DNA of 64,000 bases from Coprinus comatus (lineage: Eukaryota; Basidiomycota; Agaricomycetes; Agaricales; Agaricaceae), in the NCBI GenBank assembly GCA_034638255.1, contig JAWPGT010000001.1, positions 2,294,001 to 2,358,000 of the forward strand. Direction: 5' to 3'. Below the pieces are notes generated by a model that was not told the origin of the DNA, ran no database searches, and was given only the letters and a program-made list of their open reading frames with translations. Below, one piece after another: positions 24,387 to 36,771 of this stretch. Made by a program: the position numbers and the translations under genes. Numbering within the stretch: position 1 is the first letter of the stretch; the number at the start of each line of letters is the position of its first letter.

Positions 24387-27300
24387 TGTCAGTCAGGATC
24401 AGGATTCTCTATGTGGCGGGAAATAATTTGCTCGAACGATAAGGAGAAGAGTAATACCCCGCATTTCGAATACTAATCATCGATCTATATATATATATTC
24501 AAATGCTCTGGACCTTTCTTGTCCTTGATTCCTTCCAATTTCCTACACAGGTATTAAGGTTTCTAGCCTAACCCAAAAGAATTCGCTACACTGAGTCTGA
24601 ACCTTGATTAAATGTATACATTTATCGGGGTGGATTTGCCATCAACATTCTCGACCGTTCTTATTTATTGATCAACAAGAGATGATCGATTTGCATGGTA
24701 TCTAGGACGCCGATGATTTGCGATGATTTACTTTCTGTAGGACGCACTCTCTAAATTCAAAAGAAGAACCTGGTACAGAATTTCTTGTAGAGGACTGTTA
24801 TCGCTATCTGATATCGATATCGATAATCCATCAAAACGTCATTGGCAAGTGGCTGCTTATAATGAAATCAAAAAAAATCGATTACTCCGAGTCTGTCAAG
24901 GACAGAAGGGCTTGTGGATTTCATAATTCAAACGAGGTCCTTCGAATGGTCGGGATTACAAGTGTCTTAGTGGCTTTGTATCCACGTGTGTGTTTTTTCA
25001 TGACCACAAAACCGGAATGTGGTTCAGTTGTAGATGGATCATGGCATGTGTTTGCACAAATAGCTACTATGAACTCACGGATTTCTTTTACGGTATGCAC
25101 AGCTTGAAGATAACTACCGCAGAACGAATACCAACGCCAACCGGAGGGATCTTACCCTACGTAACAGTAAAAGTGCTTCATTATGTTACGTTTTATAAAG
25201 CGTACGAATCAGGGTTCTAGGGTAATATTTTTGTCAGAAAGATAAGAAAGATAAAATTGCCTTGAGCTAGCTCATATTCATAATGCTCTGACTGACATTT
25301 GGCTCTCGCCAAATATGGATGGCGTACACTACAAATGAACCCGCAAATATCTCTGGATGATAATGATAAGAGTACAACGTAAGACTACATAATAATGGTA
25401 GTCAGTAAAGTGAACGAAATGAGAGAAGAATGTATAACTAACCTCAGGTACTCGAAGACGAGAACTGAGGATTACATTTGCGTTGCTACTACTACTTAAG
25501 TACGCATTCAAGACAATAAAAAGGAACATAATCACAAGTAAATGAATAGTGGCCAAAGCGAAACAAAAGATAAGTAATAACTAAATCATAAGCCAAGTTT
25601 ACTATACGCTTAGACCTGTCCGAATCGGCGCAAGTTTGCCTTCATCCCAATAGATAAGATCACGTACAGGCGACTACTCTGTATATACCAAGTTTACTTC
25701 GAAGCTAGTGCGTCATCAATTAAATGACGACAAGAAGTAAGAAATTTCGGCCCGATTATCCTCTTTAGAAAGCATCTCTGTCACTCCAATAATACTCACC
25801 TCTACATAGAAGTATTTCGCGGCATGAACGGGATGTTATCTTAATACTACAGTAGAAACATCATGTCGTTAGGTCTGTAGTTCTCCGCTATCGTAAATTA
25901 TCTTGGGTTTAGCACTGGTTTAGTATACTGTGTGTTGATACTCGTAGTGTAAACGTGGAATATTGAGTACTAATATGCCAAGCTAGATGTGACACGTTAT
26001 TTCGCTGCCGCTGCCGCTGTACTCGATGAGATTCGAAGTTGAATGGATAAGAAGCGTTTACAGAGGATGTCTAATTACAAATGGAGGTTGGAAGTGTGGC
26101 GCTTTGGTCATTTACTGGCCATCCACTATCTTGTAACGATACAAATCATTGGAGTAAAATAATTGTTGCACAATGACAGAGGGTTTAAAATTGACAGCCA
26201 ATTTCACCCGGGAACACCTCGAACCTGCAAGTAGCTTAAAAGAACTTCGCACTGATATCTCTTCAGTAATGTATTATTATTGCTTCCGTCCAGGTTCGAA
26301 GGCAATGTAACAGTAGTGTGACATTAAATACACAATACATAAAAAAATTTAGAGTCTATGCGACTCGGCATATTTATGGCTCATTATCCGTGAGTCACCG
26401 GATTATTCCGAGTCAACATTCGCCCAACAGTGATGCCTTTCTCATAAGAGCGAGTAAGTCGGAAGAACCGGTGTGTTCGACGTTTAAAGCGATATACCGA
26501 TATGTCGGCAACCGCTGGCAGTGATGTAATGATCACTCGACGCAGTGATTGCTATTCTTGCCACAGAGAAAAAGAAGAAAAGGAAAGGTCCTGCCATCCA
26601 GGTCTCATGCTATAAACACTGTCTTCTTTCTGTGTATACCCAACTCTACTAATATATACGGGTTCTAGAAGTTGATTAAATGATCTGCCAATATTTTGGG
26701 GATTCTGAAAGTTATTTATCATTGGTACGGAATTAGAGCACACTTCCGACTTCAAGATGTTTATTTTCTCTCGGGCCCCACGTCAAGACTCGAATTATAC
26801 AACTTACGCACATTATACATCACCTTATGGAATTCTCTGAGTTTGTCTGATCCAATGAAAATGAACAGAAATAGCATGAGAGCCGCAGCACTATTAACCC
26901 CATCCTAGTTGGACAGTATCACACCTTTGTTGATCTTCATCGCCCTCAGGCTCATGCATGTCCTCTAAAGTTCTCTCGGGAGGGTAGGTTCTTGATTTAT
27001 TGTTGACATTTATACAGGAATAACTTTATGACCGTGTGGTCAAATTTTAATTTATCAGAAAGTAGTAGTATGAAGTCATATGGCATCTGAAATGAATCCT
27101 ATCCATCTTAACTTGAGTGACAGATTACCCACATCTATGAAAGGTTTTCGACAGTTATATCAATCTAGTCTAAACACTTAGCGAAGTCTTTCCGTGTGAT
27201 TCACTCAAGCTCGAAAAAGACGTATGTCAATTCTTGAAGGGGAAATGGGGGGTTTACGTCGGACAACTACATGGTTTACCAACAAGTCTGGAAATGCACA

Positions 27301-29225
27301 ACTCACCATGTGACAATAGATCATCGCTGTGTGCGGTATAGTACGAGGGTCGAGGCTCGCCTGTTCCTGTTGAGGCAGTGGCACTGGACATGTAACATAT
27401 CCCACTATGAATATACATTCTAGCAACGTGCCAAGGTTGTAATATTTCTTATTGTCTTTAAGTCCGTTGTTCCAGGGGTTCTAGTGACAAGTGCAACGTT
27501 TCCCTTAGCAGCTTTCCGGCGGCGAGTCAGGTATACACTACAAAATAATTGGACTTGTAAATACATCTCAGCGGAGCATTATCACCGAAGGTACGATGGG
27601 AAGCACTGATAACCCTATATTAGAAGCTGTTGTACTGCTGGCTCCAGTTCGACAGCGAAGTCTGACTGATTATCACTTGAGAAATAAGTATATGGTATGG
27701 CCAATTAAGAACTTGAATGAAGATTGAAATCAAAAGGAAAGTAATAGAACTGGAGCCAATAATGACAATCTGGACCAAGTCTATTCTGTTTAAACTCATT
27801 TCCCTAATTAGGTGAAATGCTATGCACAGTATACACCCGATTCATTGTTAAGCTGAATCCCAATCTTGGATAGTAAGGAGATAGTCTGCACGGCGATAAG
27901 TTCGGCAAGGAGCGAGAACAAGTATTGAACAGGACAACGAGATAGGGGCTTACACCATGCTCTATGTGTTAAGTTATCTTGCGAATTTTGGTACAATGGT
28001 GGTAGTACGCACTATTTCATAGTTATGTTAATACTTTGGCACCAGCCACTTATTCCTTGATAGGATGATGAAAACCAACTACTGCATGTGAGAGGCCACT
28101 CGTTTAGTAAAAGTAGTACTTTAAGAGGATATATGACAACCGGTAGGGTACAGTCTGACCCCACAGGTAGACAATTGGACCCAGACTTAGCCTCGTTTCG
28201 ATTGAATGTGATATTTGTCAATACGGCCATTTTGCCTGCTCGGTGGATGAAGCTGAATGAGTCCGGTAAGTGAGTTGTATTGTACAAGATAATTCAGGGA
28301 ATAATCTCGGTTAGCTTATACTCCATAATTACTACAAAATGAATCGGACCCCGGCACCGACACAATTTCTCACAGAGTAGGTTAATCTAAATCTTACTAG
28401 CTGCCCTTTGGCACACTAGCATGTCGACAATTAAGTTATAAGCGAAAATCCAGGTTTTAAAATTACTCATTTCAAGCACTTCAACGAGTTAGTACATAGT
28501 ACTTGGATTTATGTATTACCTTTGCTGTGTACCTGTAACAACAAGTGCACTGCGAACGTGTGGATTACCTCACACTCTTGACTTTTCGGGGAGTCAAGCC
28601 CATTTACAATACGTATAATCAATCCAACGTCTATCTATGAGTCACTCCTTGTACTTCTGGGTTCCTTTCCTGCCATGACAACTCTCAAGGCGGCCAAAAG
28701 CCGATGTAGACATCACTCGAAGCTTGATTAAAAACGTGTAGCCTCGGAATCAATAAGGATGGATTTACAATATCATCTCCATTAGAAGGCTTCGAACCTG
28801 TTGATGGTTGATCACCCTCTAAGGATGTGAAAGTCACAAGTGACGGGATATTGCGGAGACTGGCGGAGACTCATATGACAAAACTGTCACCACGGCTGTC
28901 TAGATATGATCTCACAAATGCATACCTCTTGACTGTTCTTTATGCAACTTAACGGTGATTACAAGTAAAGATCGGATGGACGTAGCTGACAGTGGACAGT
29001 GTATATTGACATACAACCGGTGTATGGACTGTACGTTATCTGAATGACGAATCGGAACCAGAGTACAACAAAATGTAGTGAAGTGAGAAATGAAATGCAA
29101 TTGAAAAGATCACACGGTTAAAAGCACCATAATAACCCAAGAGAACAAACGAGAAAAGAATGCCACAGAACCAGATAAATTCCGCGACTTTAATTGTCCC
29201 AAACGGAAGACGAAGCGGGCTGAGT
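24387..29225. other. Gene-poor interval, no recognised gene
   Basis: About 4.8 kb between FKBP copies 1 and 2. Open frames are short (60-90 codons), lie on both strands and match nothing I know. Only the signal-peptide-like frame at 25329-25556 deserves separate mention. No terminal repeats, no transposase and no tRNA were seen. It may be decayed duplicated or transposon DNA, but nothing shows this directly. Confidence 0.4.
25329..25556 (-). CDS. Possible small secreted or membrane peptide
   Basis: The frame opens with a hydrophobic stretch (MATIHLLVIMFLFIVLNAYL) followed by SSSSNANVILSSRLRVPE, which resembles a signal peptide and short mature part. After the VPE codons a GTTAGT donor and a distant TTATCATCCAG acceptor could splice out the rest of the frame, giving a peptide of under 50 residues. 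No homologue is recognised. Low confidence. Confidence 0.2.
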   Translation of the reverse strand: MATIHLLVIMFLFIVLNAYLSSSSNANVILSSRLRVPEVSYTFFSHFVHFTDYHYYVVLRCTLIIIIQRYLRVHL

Positions 29226-29831
29226 TCAGGGTTGAACGTCCAGTACTTCCACCTCAAATGTTAGGGCTGTATTTGGAGGAACAATTGGAGCATAGCCGCG
29301 AGCACCATACGCCTGACGGTAGACTTGTGAGCGACCACTGATAATAACCACACGTATAATTCAACTTACAAGGTCAGACGGGGTGCTTATGAGCGCTTTC
29401 TCTCCCTTCGAGAGCTTTAACAACGCTAAACGTGTGGTGGCCGATGGTTAATACAAACGCACCATCAGCTCGAGAATTTACTGACCTTCTTCCCAGCCCT
29501 TAATGACCAGTCCCCGACCGAGGGAAACCTTGAATGGCTCGTCGCTAAAAAATACACTTAGGTTTATATCGTTAAAGAAACTATCTGACTGACCTTGAAT
29601 CAAAGATTTTGTTGCTCCCGTCTGCCAGTCGACCCACGTAGTGTATCGTGACAACATCTAGAAGGTTGCTCTTGAGTCATTCTGGTGAACATCAGAGAGA
29701 CATGATTCACCTCCAGCTCGTGGGTATGTCTTCCCATCTCCCGGTCTCAGAGTAACAATAGTTACAGGCTAAGTCGTAGTCGTAGTGAGAAAAGGCTCAT
29801 GAAACATTGTAGTTAGTGAACGACAAACCAT
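29226..29831 (-). CDS. FKBP-type peptidyl-prolyl isomerase, copy 2
   Basis: Spliced reading: a lone ATG exon (29831), then PVTIVTLRPGDGKTYPRAG, DVVTIHYVGRLADGSNKIFD, SDEPFKVSLGRGLVIKGWEE, ALLKLSKGEKALISTPSDL, AYGARGYAPIVPPNTALTFE and the end VEVLDVQP at 29226. Intron positions equal those of copies 1 and 4, but here the intron after PRAG has a normal GTGAAT donor. The pocket residues (FD, VI..W, AYG) are kept. The loop after the FD motif is shorter than in FKBP12 and lacks the usual Arg. It lies alone between two gene-poor stretches, about 4.8 kb from copy 1. Confidence 0.88.
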
Positions 29832-32800
29832 GGTGAGTTGAAAGGCAGGTAGGTAAATTGGTGAAGATGTTGGAATTTGTGGATGATTGAGCCCATTTAT
29901 AGAACCTGGACGCGGATCTTGATCCGTCGTGTAGATCGGGGGTCAAGTTCTGGATCTAGGTGAGATTATGTTCGTACCCATGAATGATTACGAAACTCCG
30001 CTCCCCTTCCCCGGAAGTCATGCTATACCCGAATGATTGGACGTACCTACAAGTATGGTTATATGAGTTTTCAAATGCAAGGGTGTAATGAGGTTTCCAA
30101 AGTCCGCTGCGATACAGGCCATTTCCTCTTTCCGAGCACATCCTCCAACTTAACATTGATCTTGAAACAAAGGCCTTGTGAGCCTCTAAGGCTAATTCAA
30201 CTAGATTTTCTTCTCATTAGCCTGTCGCACTTCGAAGCCTGAAAATTGTACTGCAATGTTATTGTGGCCCTAATATGAGCATATCCCATCCAGTGGTCAT
30301 TCGTCTTCTCTGTCCCTTTTTTTCACTTCTTACCTGGGGGTCATTATGTATTAAACAACAGAACACAGCGCACCAATTGGATCGTTAACTTCGAAGTATC
30401 GTCAAAGACAAAGGAGCAGACTCGATATCACAGTATAATTACCCCTGAGTCTGGTAACAAATAAAATTCCAGTCAGCCCAAATGCCTTGAGATTTCCATG
30501 AGGCTTCACTCCATTCTCTTCGATACAACAAGGACCGCAAGAACCGGACAAGAAGATCGAGCGAAGAATTAAAATTAATCAACATGACTGCGTGCTAGAA
30601 CAATTAGCAAGCATATGTAGATCAGTACGTTGATCTGGCACGACGTGAGGGTTCTGATTTAACGTACGGGTAATATCCAAAGAGCTTGAAGCGATATCAG
30701 AAATGCTTGAAACACTATGTCCCCTATTCTGTCCTTGAGGCGAGATTTACAGGGTTATTATGAATTCCCCTTCAGGTTATGCGGATAGCAATCTTGCCCG
30801 ACCCTTCTATTTCGTTTCTTTTGTTTTCCAAGTACATCACGAGGGATATTTTTTCGTGCCATAACTCGTACCCAATTGAAACAGACAGAGCCAAAGCAAT
30901 CTCACCATTCAGCAAACATTGATCCCGGCGGCAGACATAAGACCCTTGACAGGATACAACAAACGAAGCTAAAACAGCCACATCAAGCCATACCCATAAC
31001 GTTCTGTATTGATTGGACAGATGACCTTGGCTTTAGCGGCTAGCGCCTCTTAGTCTTTAGTGCATGAATAATCAATTACTCAAGTGCTCTGGTTCCTAGT
31101 TGCCTTTTGAGCACTAAATTAAGAAGAAAAAGAAAACAAACGGGAAGTCATGCTAAGCTCTCCCAGCCTCCTGGTTTTCGGCTCATAGGGTTTTGATGAT
31201 TTCCGAGGAAGATCAGACCAGGCAGTATCCGGTCTAGCATTATGAGTAACGCCTTTGCTGCTTCGAGTATTTTCAAAATCGGTTTCCGGGGAATGATGGG
31301 GAAGTAATGTGGTACCGTAAAGAGAAGATACACAAGAATATGAAACACTTCCGAGATAGGAATCGACTTCCAAAAGTTAAATGGTGTCCGAGCTTGACCT
31401 TCATGTACCATTTTCTACAACCGTCAATGTAGATAATATTTTGTATTGTCTGATATCCCGGAGAGCACAGTTATATTACGTGCTGCAGGTTTTTATTCGG
31501 GACGAAAGAGAATCCATGATAGAAAGGTAGAAGAAGCGGCGAGTACATGAATCAAGTAAACCGCGACGCGACGCGCGTGTTTGAAAACATGGTTTACGTA
31601 AGCCAAATATTCCAGCATGCCAGTGCCCAACGTACGTTCAAATTTCTTATCCATCCTGTCAACTGGTATTAATTCCCACAAATCCAAAATTAAAGCTCAC
31701 GGGATAGAAATGTGCCTACTCATGATTGAACAGTGAATAGTGAAGCTCTCCCAAAATGATTCATTGCCGACTAAAACACTTCGTGCTAAAGGGAATGGCA
31801 GCGTCAAAATACATACATGCAAGCAAGTACCTCAAATGTTGCTTTGTGTCTCATGGAAATTCCATGAAATTCCGAGGCATCTGTGTCCCGTATTGGTGAT
31901 CTCTCCGTCTCCACTGGACTGGGGCACATATATCCGGTAGGCTGCACATGCCTGATTGATTGTATCGGTGGCGTGTATGATATACTATTATCTGTGGGCT
32001 GAATTATCAAACTCCGAAGTGAAGACTGATAAGGACATACAGATTCCATTTCCGACTTCGGTACATCCTGACAAGAAAAGGCATCCAAAACTCGCTACGA
32101 GGAGAACGCGAGCCTGAGGGGGCAGGTTCGCTTCCACTCGAGATTTCATGTTAACAATTGTTATCTTGGCGCTTCTGCCATGCTCTGGTAAGTAAACCCT
32201 GACTCTACTCCTACTTTCAAAGGTGGTTTTTTGGTACACCTTAAATATTCTATTCTATTTGTCTTTTCAACGCAGAGTAAGTATTAACACTGATCATGAG
32301 CACTGACAGAGTGTACAAACCTTAGCTTCTAGTGCTAAGAAGTTCAAACCAGTTGGAGCAGTGGCGACTACGCAACCAACTTGTTATTACCGACGCCCTA
32401 TTGTTTGGCAATGAAAATAGTTACGCAGCGTATTTAAAACGTAATGACTCCTTCGACAAGAAGTCCACGGTCAAAGGGGGGTGCAAAACTATTATACCAT
32501 AGACTGCAACACATTAAAAATATAATCCGACTTGTGCGACATAGGCATAGATCGAAAGTGACGGATTGGTTTAATCATCACTACAGAAACTGTAATCACT
32601 AATAGTCTTCAACATATGACATGCGGGTGGCATGCGGTAGCTTACACCGCTTCTCCGTATCGGGTATGATAACCCGAGGAGATCTCAGATTCAAAGTAGC
32701 ACTGCTTGGAGGTTCTGAGGATGCACCAACATTTTTGTATTCAATTTCGCGTAGCTTTTAGTTCCCTTTAGTTAATAAAAAGTAAATACATGTTCAACAA

Positions 32801-34028
32801 TATATGTAAATATACGCGGTAAATCTGGGTAGCAATTTCAGACGGCCTCATGATTCCACCGTTGGGGTCAACATCATACAGGAGCGTATTCATTATGTAC
32901 AACTGGAGGTACTTTAACAAACTATACTTACAAAATGCCGGTAATCATTAGATTTGACCAATATATGGTTACTATGTTTCCATGTAAGAATGCAATTGGA
33001 CAAAGAGTAACAACTAGTAACAATGATTATCGATTACATATACTTTACCTTTAATAGTCCGGATCAAACTGATATTGGGTGTCACCAAAAACTCTCATTG
33101 CGTAAATCAAGGCCATATTTGCAACGTTACATTCATATGACCTAACGGTGATCGATCGATCAATTCATACAAAGTAACCTTAGGTTGGTTGCATGTTCGA
33201 GACTTAAATTTCAATGTCGAGGCCGGCGTAGACCTGAAAGGGTACTATAGTTGAAACTGGAGGGAATTCAATGAACCTCAGCTCTTCACATGGTGGTGGC
33301 AGGACAGAACCGCAATGGCAATTTAAAAAAGACAACATCTGAATTCTTTCGAAATCAACTTCCATTGCGAGCCCGAAGCTTCGAAATCACCGTCACTTAG
33401 TACTTAAATACTTATGATTGAGTTTCAAACTCGAGCATGCTGCCCTCTGCGCTTCCATCAAACAAGCTTCACTGTCAGCTCTCGTGATGGTATTAGACTC
33501 GTCAATTTAAACGAATGCCACAATTGACGATATTGCGCAGTAGGGTATTATATCTTGTTCTACTCAGACCTATCTCAATTATGAAACGCAGCGAAGAACT
33601 TGATATGAATCTTTTGACCCCAAAGTCTAATAAATGTGCTTCCCTCGGAGGAAGGTTCAATTTGAACAGGCTCTCGGCAAGATTTTGGTTCTTCTATTCA
33701 GTGTGCGTTAATTCCAACCGAATGTTTAGCTTGATAGAGAGAGACTAGATACTTGAGTGTGTTGGACTACAAGTAGAATTCCAAAAGAGTGGAATGTAGT
33801 ATTTCAATACTACTACTGGAAACAACTAGTTTAGTACAGTTACAACAGGTAATATAAGTAAGAGAATATAGTCACGTCGACAGTGGTGGTAACACTGTAG
33901 ATGCGAGGCGAAGAATTTTCAGATAATGATGATCAAAAAGGAATAGGAAGAACATAAACTTCCAGCAACTTTAACGTTACACCACTACCATGAAGCAATC
34001 TCAGTTCAAACAATAAATATATCTAGTA
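29832..34028. other. Gene-poor interval, no recognised gene
   Basis: About 4.2 kb with no gene I can name. On the minus strand between 32239 and 31119 there are three successive short frames: one (32088-31833) ending at a plausible GAG|GTACTT donor, one at 31687-31493, and one at 31411-31148 with hydrophobic stretches (EVFHILVYLLFTVPHYF). They might be exons of an unknown membrane protein or chance frames. The rest (32.3-34.0 kb) shows nothing. Confidence 0.35.
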
Positions 34029-35811
34029 TCATGCGCTGCCCGTAACTAACGTTGAGAAGTATGCGACAGACTCTAGCATCCACTCCTTCGACAGAGTACG
34101 TTTGACACTAGGGTTCATATGTATATGGTCTGTAGTCGATTTTTTGGTGTGGTAGAAAGGACGATAAGTCATAGCTGCATCATCCCATTTATAGGTCATA
34201 ATTTCAACATCCTCACACTTCTCTTGTAGAAGTACCGCTCTCGGACTGACCCACGTACTGCATCCGACTTTGAGGCGATGCAGACAATAGAGTTCCGTAA
34301 AATGCTCGAACGCCCTAAATTCTAAAATTGCGCAGAAGTCGTCAGGACTCAGAGTTGTATCCTGGCTGGGAGAATAAGTTGGTATTGTTGGACATTACAT
34401 CACATGACGTAGTAGTAGATATAAAATGTCTTCACCAACGTCAATATATCTTAACCTCGTAACATCATCATCTTTAGAATCTTATAGGTATCAAGCCCAA
34501 CAATCCAGACTCGATTATGATACGCATAAGGCTGTGGAGTTTGGCGTTCTAGAGTAATATATATTTGATAACGTGGTGGTAAGGCTTTGGACGAATTGTG
34601 GGTTTCAATCATATGGGCAGCGCTGACATCAACAAGACGGGTCAAGCAGTCGGTTATTATGATGTAATCGTCGGAGAAAATCCAGAGTTCATACTTGGGT
34701 GAATGAGTAAACGAAATGATCGGATGTGTCCAAGAACATATTCCTTCATACCCTCTACCTCCTTGAAGCGTAACCATTTTTCTATCCCCAACGCATCCTG
34801 AGTAATCATCGCTCCATCGAAGAAGGGACAACTCCCTAATTGCTGTCATGATCTAACCACATTTCCACGAGAATTCGGTCCGAAGTCGCTACAACCTAGC
34901 TTTTCCTTTCACTGGTAAATTTGACAGTTGTCAGGAGTCTAACGCTAAGATGGGCGCTTTCTCCATGCCCTACTACGTCAGTTTGATAAATATGGGGCAC
35001 GCCGTTCTGAACTCGGATCTGGGTTGAATCATATTTGAGTGTAACACGCTAGTGTTACAAGGTAGTCTTACGCAGTTCAGTCAGATATTCAATCTGCACA
35101 CGCTGTCGATTCGAGGTAGAAAAATGTAAAATTATTTTACATAAGTAAATACGAGCTATATAGTCCGAAATGTTTGTCTACACCAAATAAAGCTGATAAG
35201 ATTGTCAAGGGTGGGGATGCACCCGTTACATTGAAGGCCAAATTTCAAAAAAAACTTCACCTTTGATATTCCCAGCAGGTTCCCATATAACGACGCGAGG
35301 AGAAAGAGTCGAATTTTTTGGATCAACCCACACATGCATACATACGAACTGCTTCAACTGGAAATCTATTGTTTCAACATCAACAAAGACCTTTCTCCAA
35401 TTGTGGATGAATTCAAGTCATAATAGACAAAACAAGCATCGGAGTCCCTTAACCCAAGTATCCAACGTCCCCCAGGGAGTAACTTGAAAAATTTAGAGGC
35501 TCGAAATTCAAATGTTCCCTGTGTTTTGATAACAGATGATGAATCTTTTGTAAACCAAGCTTCTTGGATTTGAAGTTTTTGTATCACCCATCGTTGTAGT
35601 TCACGTTCATCAACTTTGTAATCTTGCATATTTCCATCCAATTTGGTGATTGTCTTGTTGACTGTAATGTCCGTGACAAAGTTTCAGTCACTGCAGTGTG
35701 CACAGTGTCAATTAATTGAGTACGTCCAAGTTTTGCCCTCAGTAAACTGCGCCAGTCTGCAATTTCCAGAACAGCGCAAATAAGTTCAATGGGAAGATTG
35801 GAAGATTGCAT
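34029..35811 (-). pseudogene. F-box family gene, full length but broken (locus a)
   Basis: The F-box at the N-terminus (start 35811) reads NLPIELICAVLEIADWRSLL. Compared with the intact members, the segment CTTWY...SRQMWY after it is deleted; the text resumes FVTDITVNKTITKLDG, then ELQRWVIQKLQIQEAWF and LLPGGRW. A frameshift near 35390 separates IGERSLL from VDVETIDF and WVDPKNSTLSPRVVIWE. The next exon (QTDVVGHGESAHLSVRLL) carries an in-frame TAG. The last exon is divergent (YHNRVWIVGL, later STWVSPRAVLL and MTYKWDDA). A 110-bp repeat also found near 57.7 kb lies inside this exon. A decayed copy of a putative SCF substrate receptor. Confidence 0.75.
34382..34492 (+). repeat. 110-bp dispersed repeat, copy A
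   Basis: Nearly the same sequence occurs at 57681-57788 in the same orientation (TTGGACATTACATCACATGA, AATGTCTTCACCAACGTCAA and a shared CATCATCATC). About 90% identical by eye. Here it lies within the last exon of F-box locus a; there it replaces the first exon of locus i. Confidence 0.75.
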
Positions 35812-36771
35812 GGTTGTAAAGTGAAAGAGTATATTGTTTCCAAAAAAGTACAAGTTAACCTTTGAAGTGTCGTCACGAGGTATCCTGATCATATCGGAAG
35901 GTTCTTCTGGTGAGGCAGCAAACAAGTTTCCGGAGTCCTGTTCTAATTGCTTCCGAAAAGGACTTGAAATTTGTGATCCTGGACTTCAATCGAATACCAC
36001 CTGCCAGATATACAAGTTCGCATGAGCCTCGAATAGCAGCTATATATGTAGCGTAAACTTAAGATTACTGATGGCATATATACACTGTTTCCTCCCTTGT
36101 TATATGCAATGACTCCTATCTTGAACATAACCCGAATATAAACATTGATATATTAACACAATCTCCTCACCAAAAAACCTAGAGGGACATATTACTCTTT
36201 TAGATTTTACATCATTACACAATAAACAAAAGGAGCCAAAAAAAAAAAAGAAAAACCAAAAACAGAAAAAAATATAATGAGTGACGATAGTTAGAATTTT
36301 CGAAAAAAAAAAAAAAAGATCCATCCAATTATGTACGTAAGTATAAGAAAAAGAGGTTGCAAGGGGGTATATAAACGTCCATTCGTCAAAGTATGAAGCA
36401 ATTATCAAAGTATCAAGAAATTTCACAAAAGAAATAAAATAATAAAAACAAAGAAATTGAAGACATTACATCAATTTGAATCACCATAAACCCCGGCATT
36501 ATGCGTGAACACAAACCCACCACACAAACTACGCACTGAGCCATCCTAAAGCACCTTTTGACTTACACCACATTAACAGACGTTTGAATAACTGACCCAT
36601 AGCGTATAACCGACTTGATACCCGCCTCTAGCTGACATACACTATACTTCTGGATCCTTAGAAGAGCAAATCTCCTACTCGGTTCCGCACCAAGAATCAA
36701 GCTAGGGCGCATATAAGCAGACCGAAAATTTCTCCCATGTCCCTTAATAACATTCCAAATCATTCCCCTCC
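35812..36771. other. Intergenic, no recognised gene
   Basis: About 960 bp. The left part is the upstream region of F-box locus a. The right part, with long A tracts near 36240 and 36305, looks like the 3' untranslated region of the gene ending at 36772. A weak frame at 36100-36426 (-) is poly-Phe from the A tracts and is not supported. Confidence 0.5.

Noticed and set aside
31119..32239. A multi-exon membrane protein gene
   Set aside because: Three hydrophobic short frames and one plausible donor are not enough; I could not join them with consistent splice sites.
24387..34028. Decayed retrotransposon in the gene-poor interval
   Set aside because: No reverse transcriptase, integrase or long terminal repeat signal was seen, so the idea has no direct support.
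36100..36426. Minus-strand 108-codon Phe-rich frame
   Set aside because: Its Phe runs come from A tracts in what looks like a 3' untranslated region.
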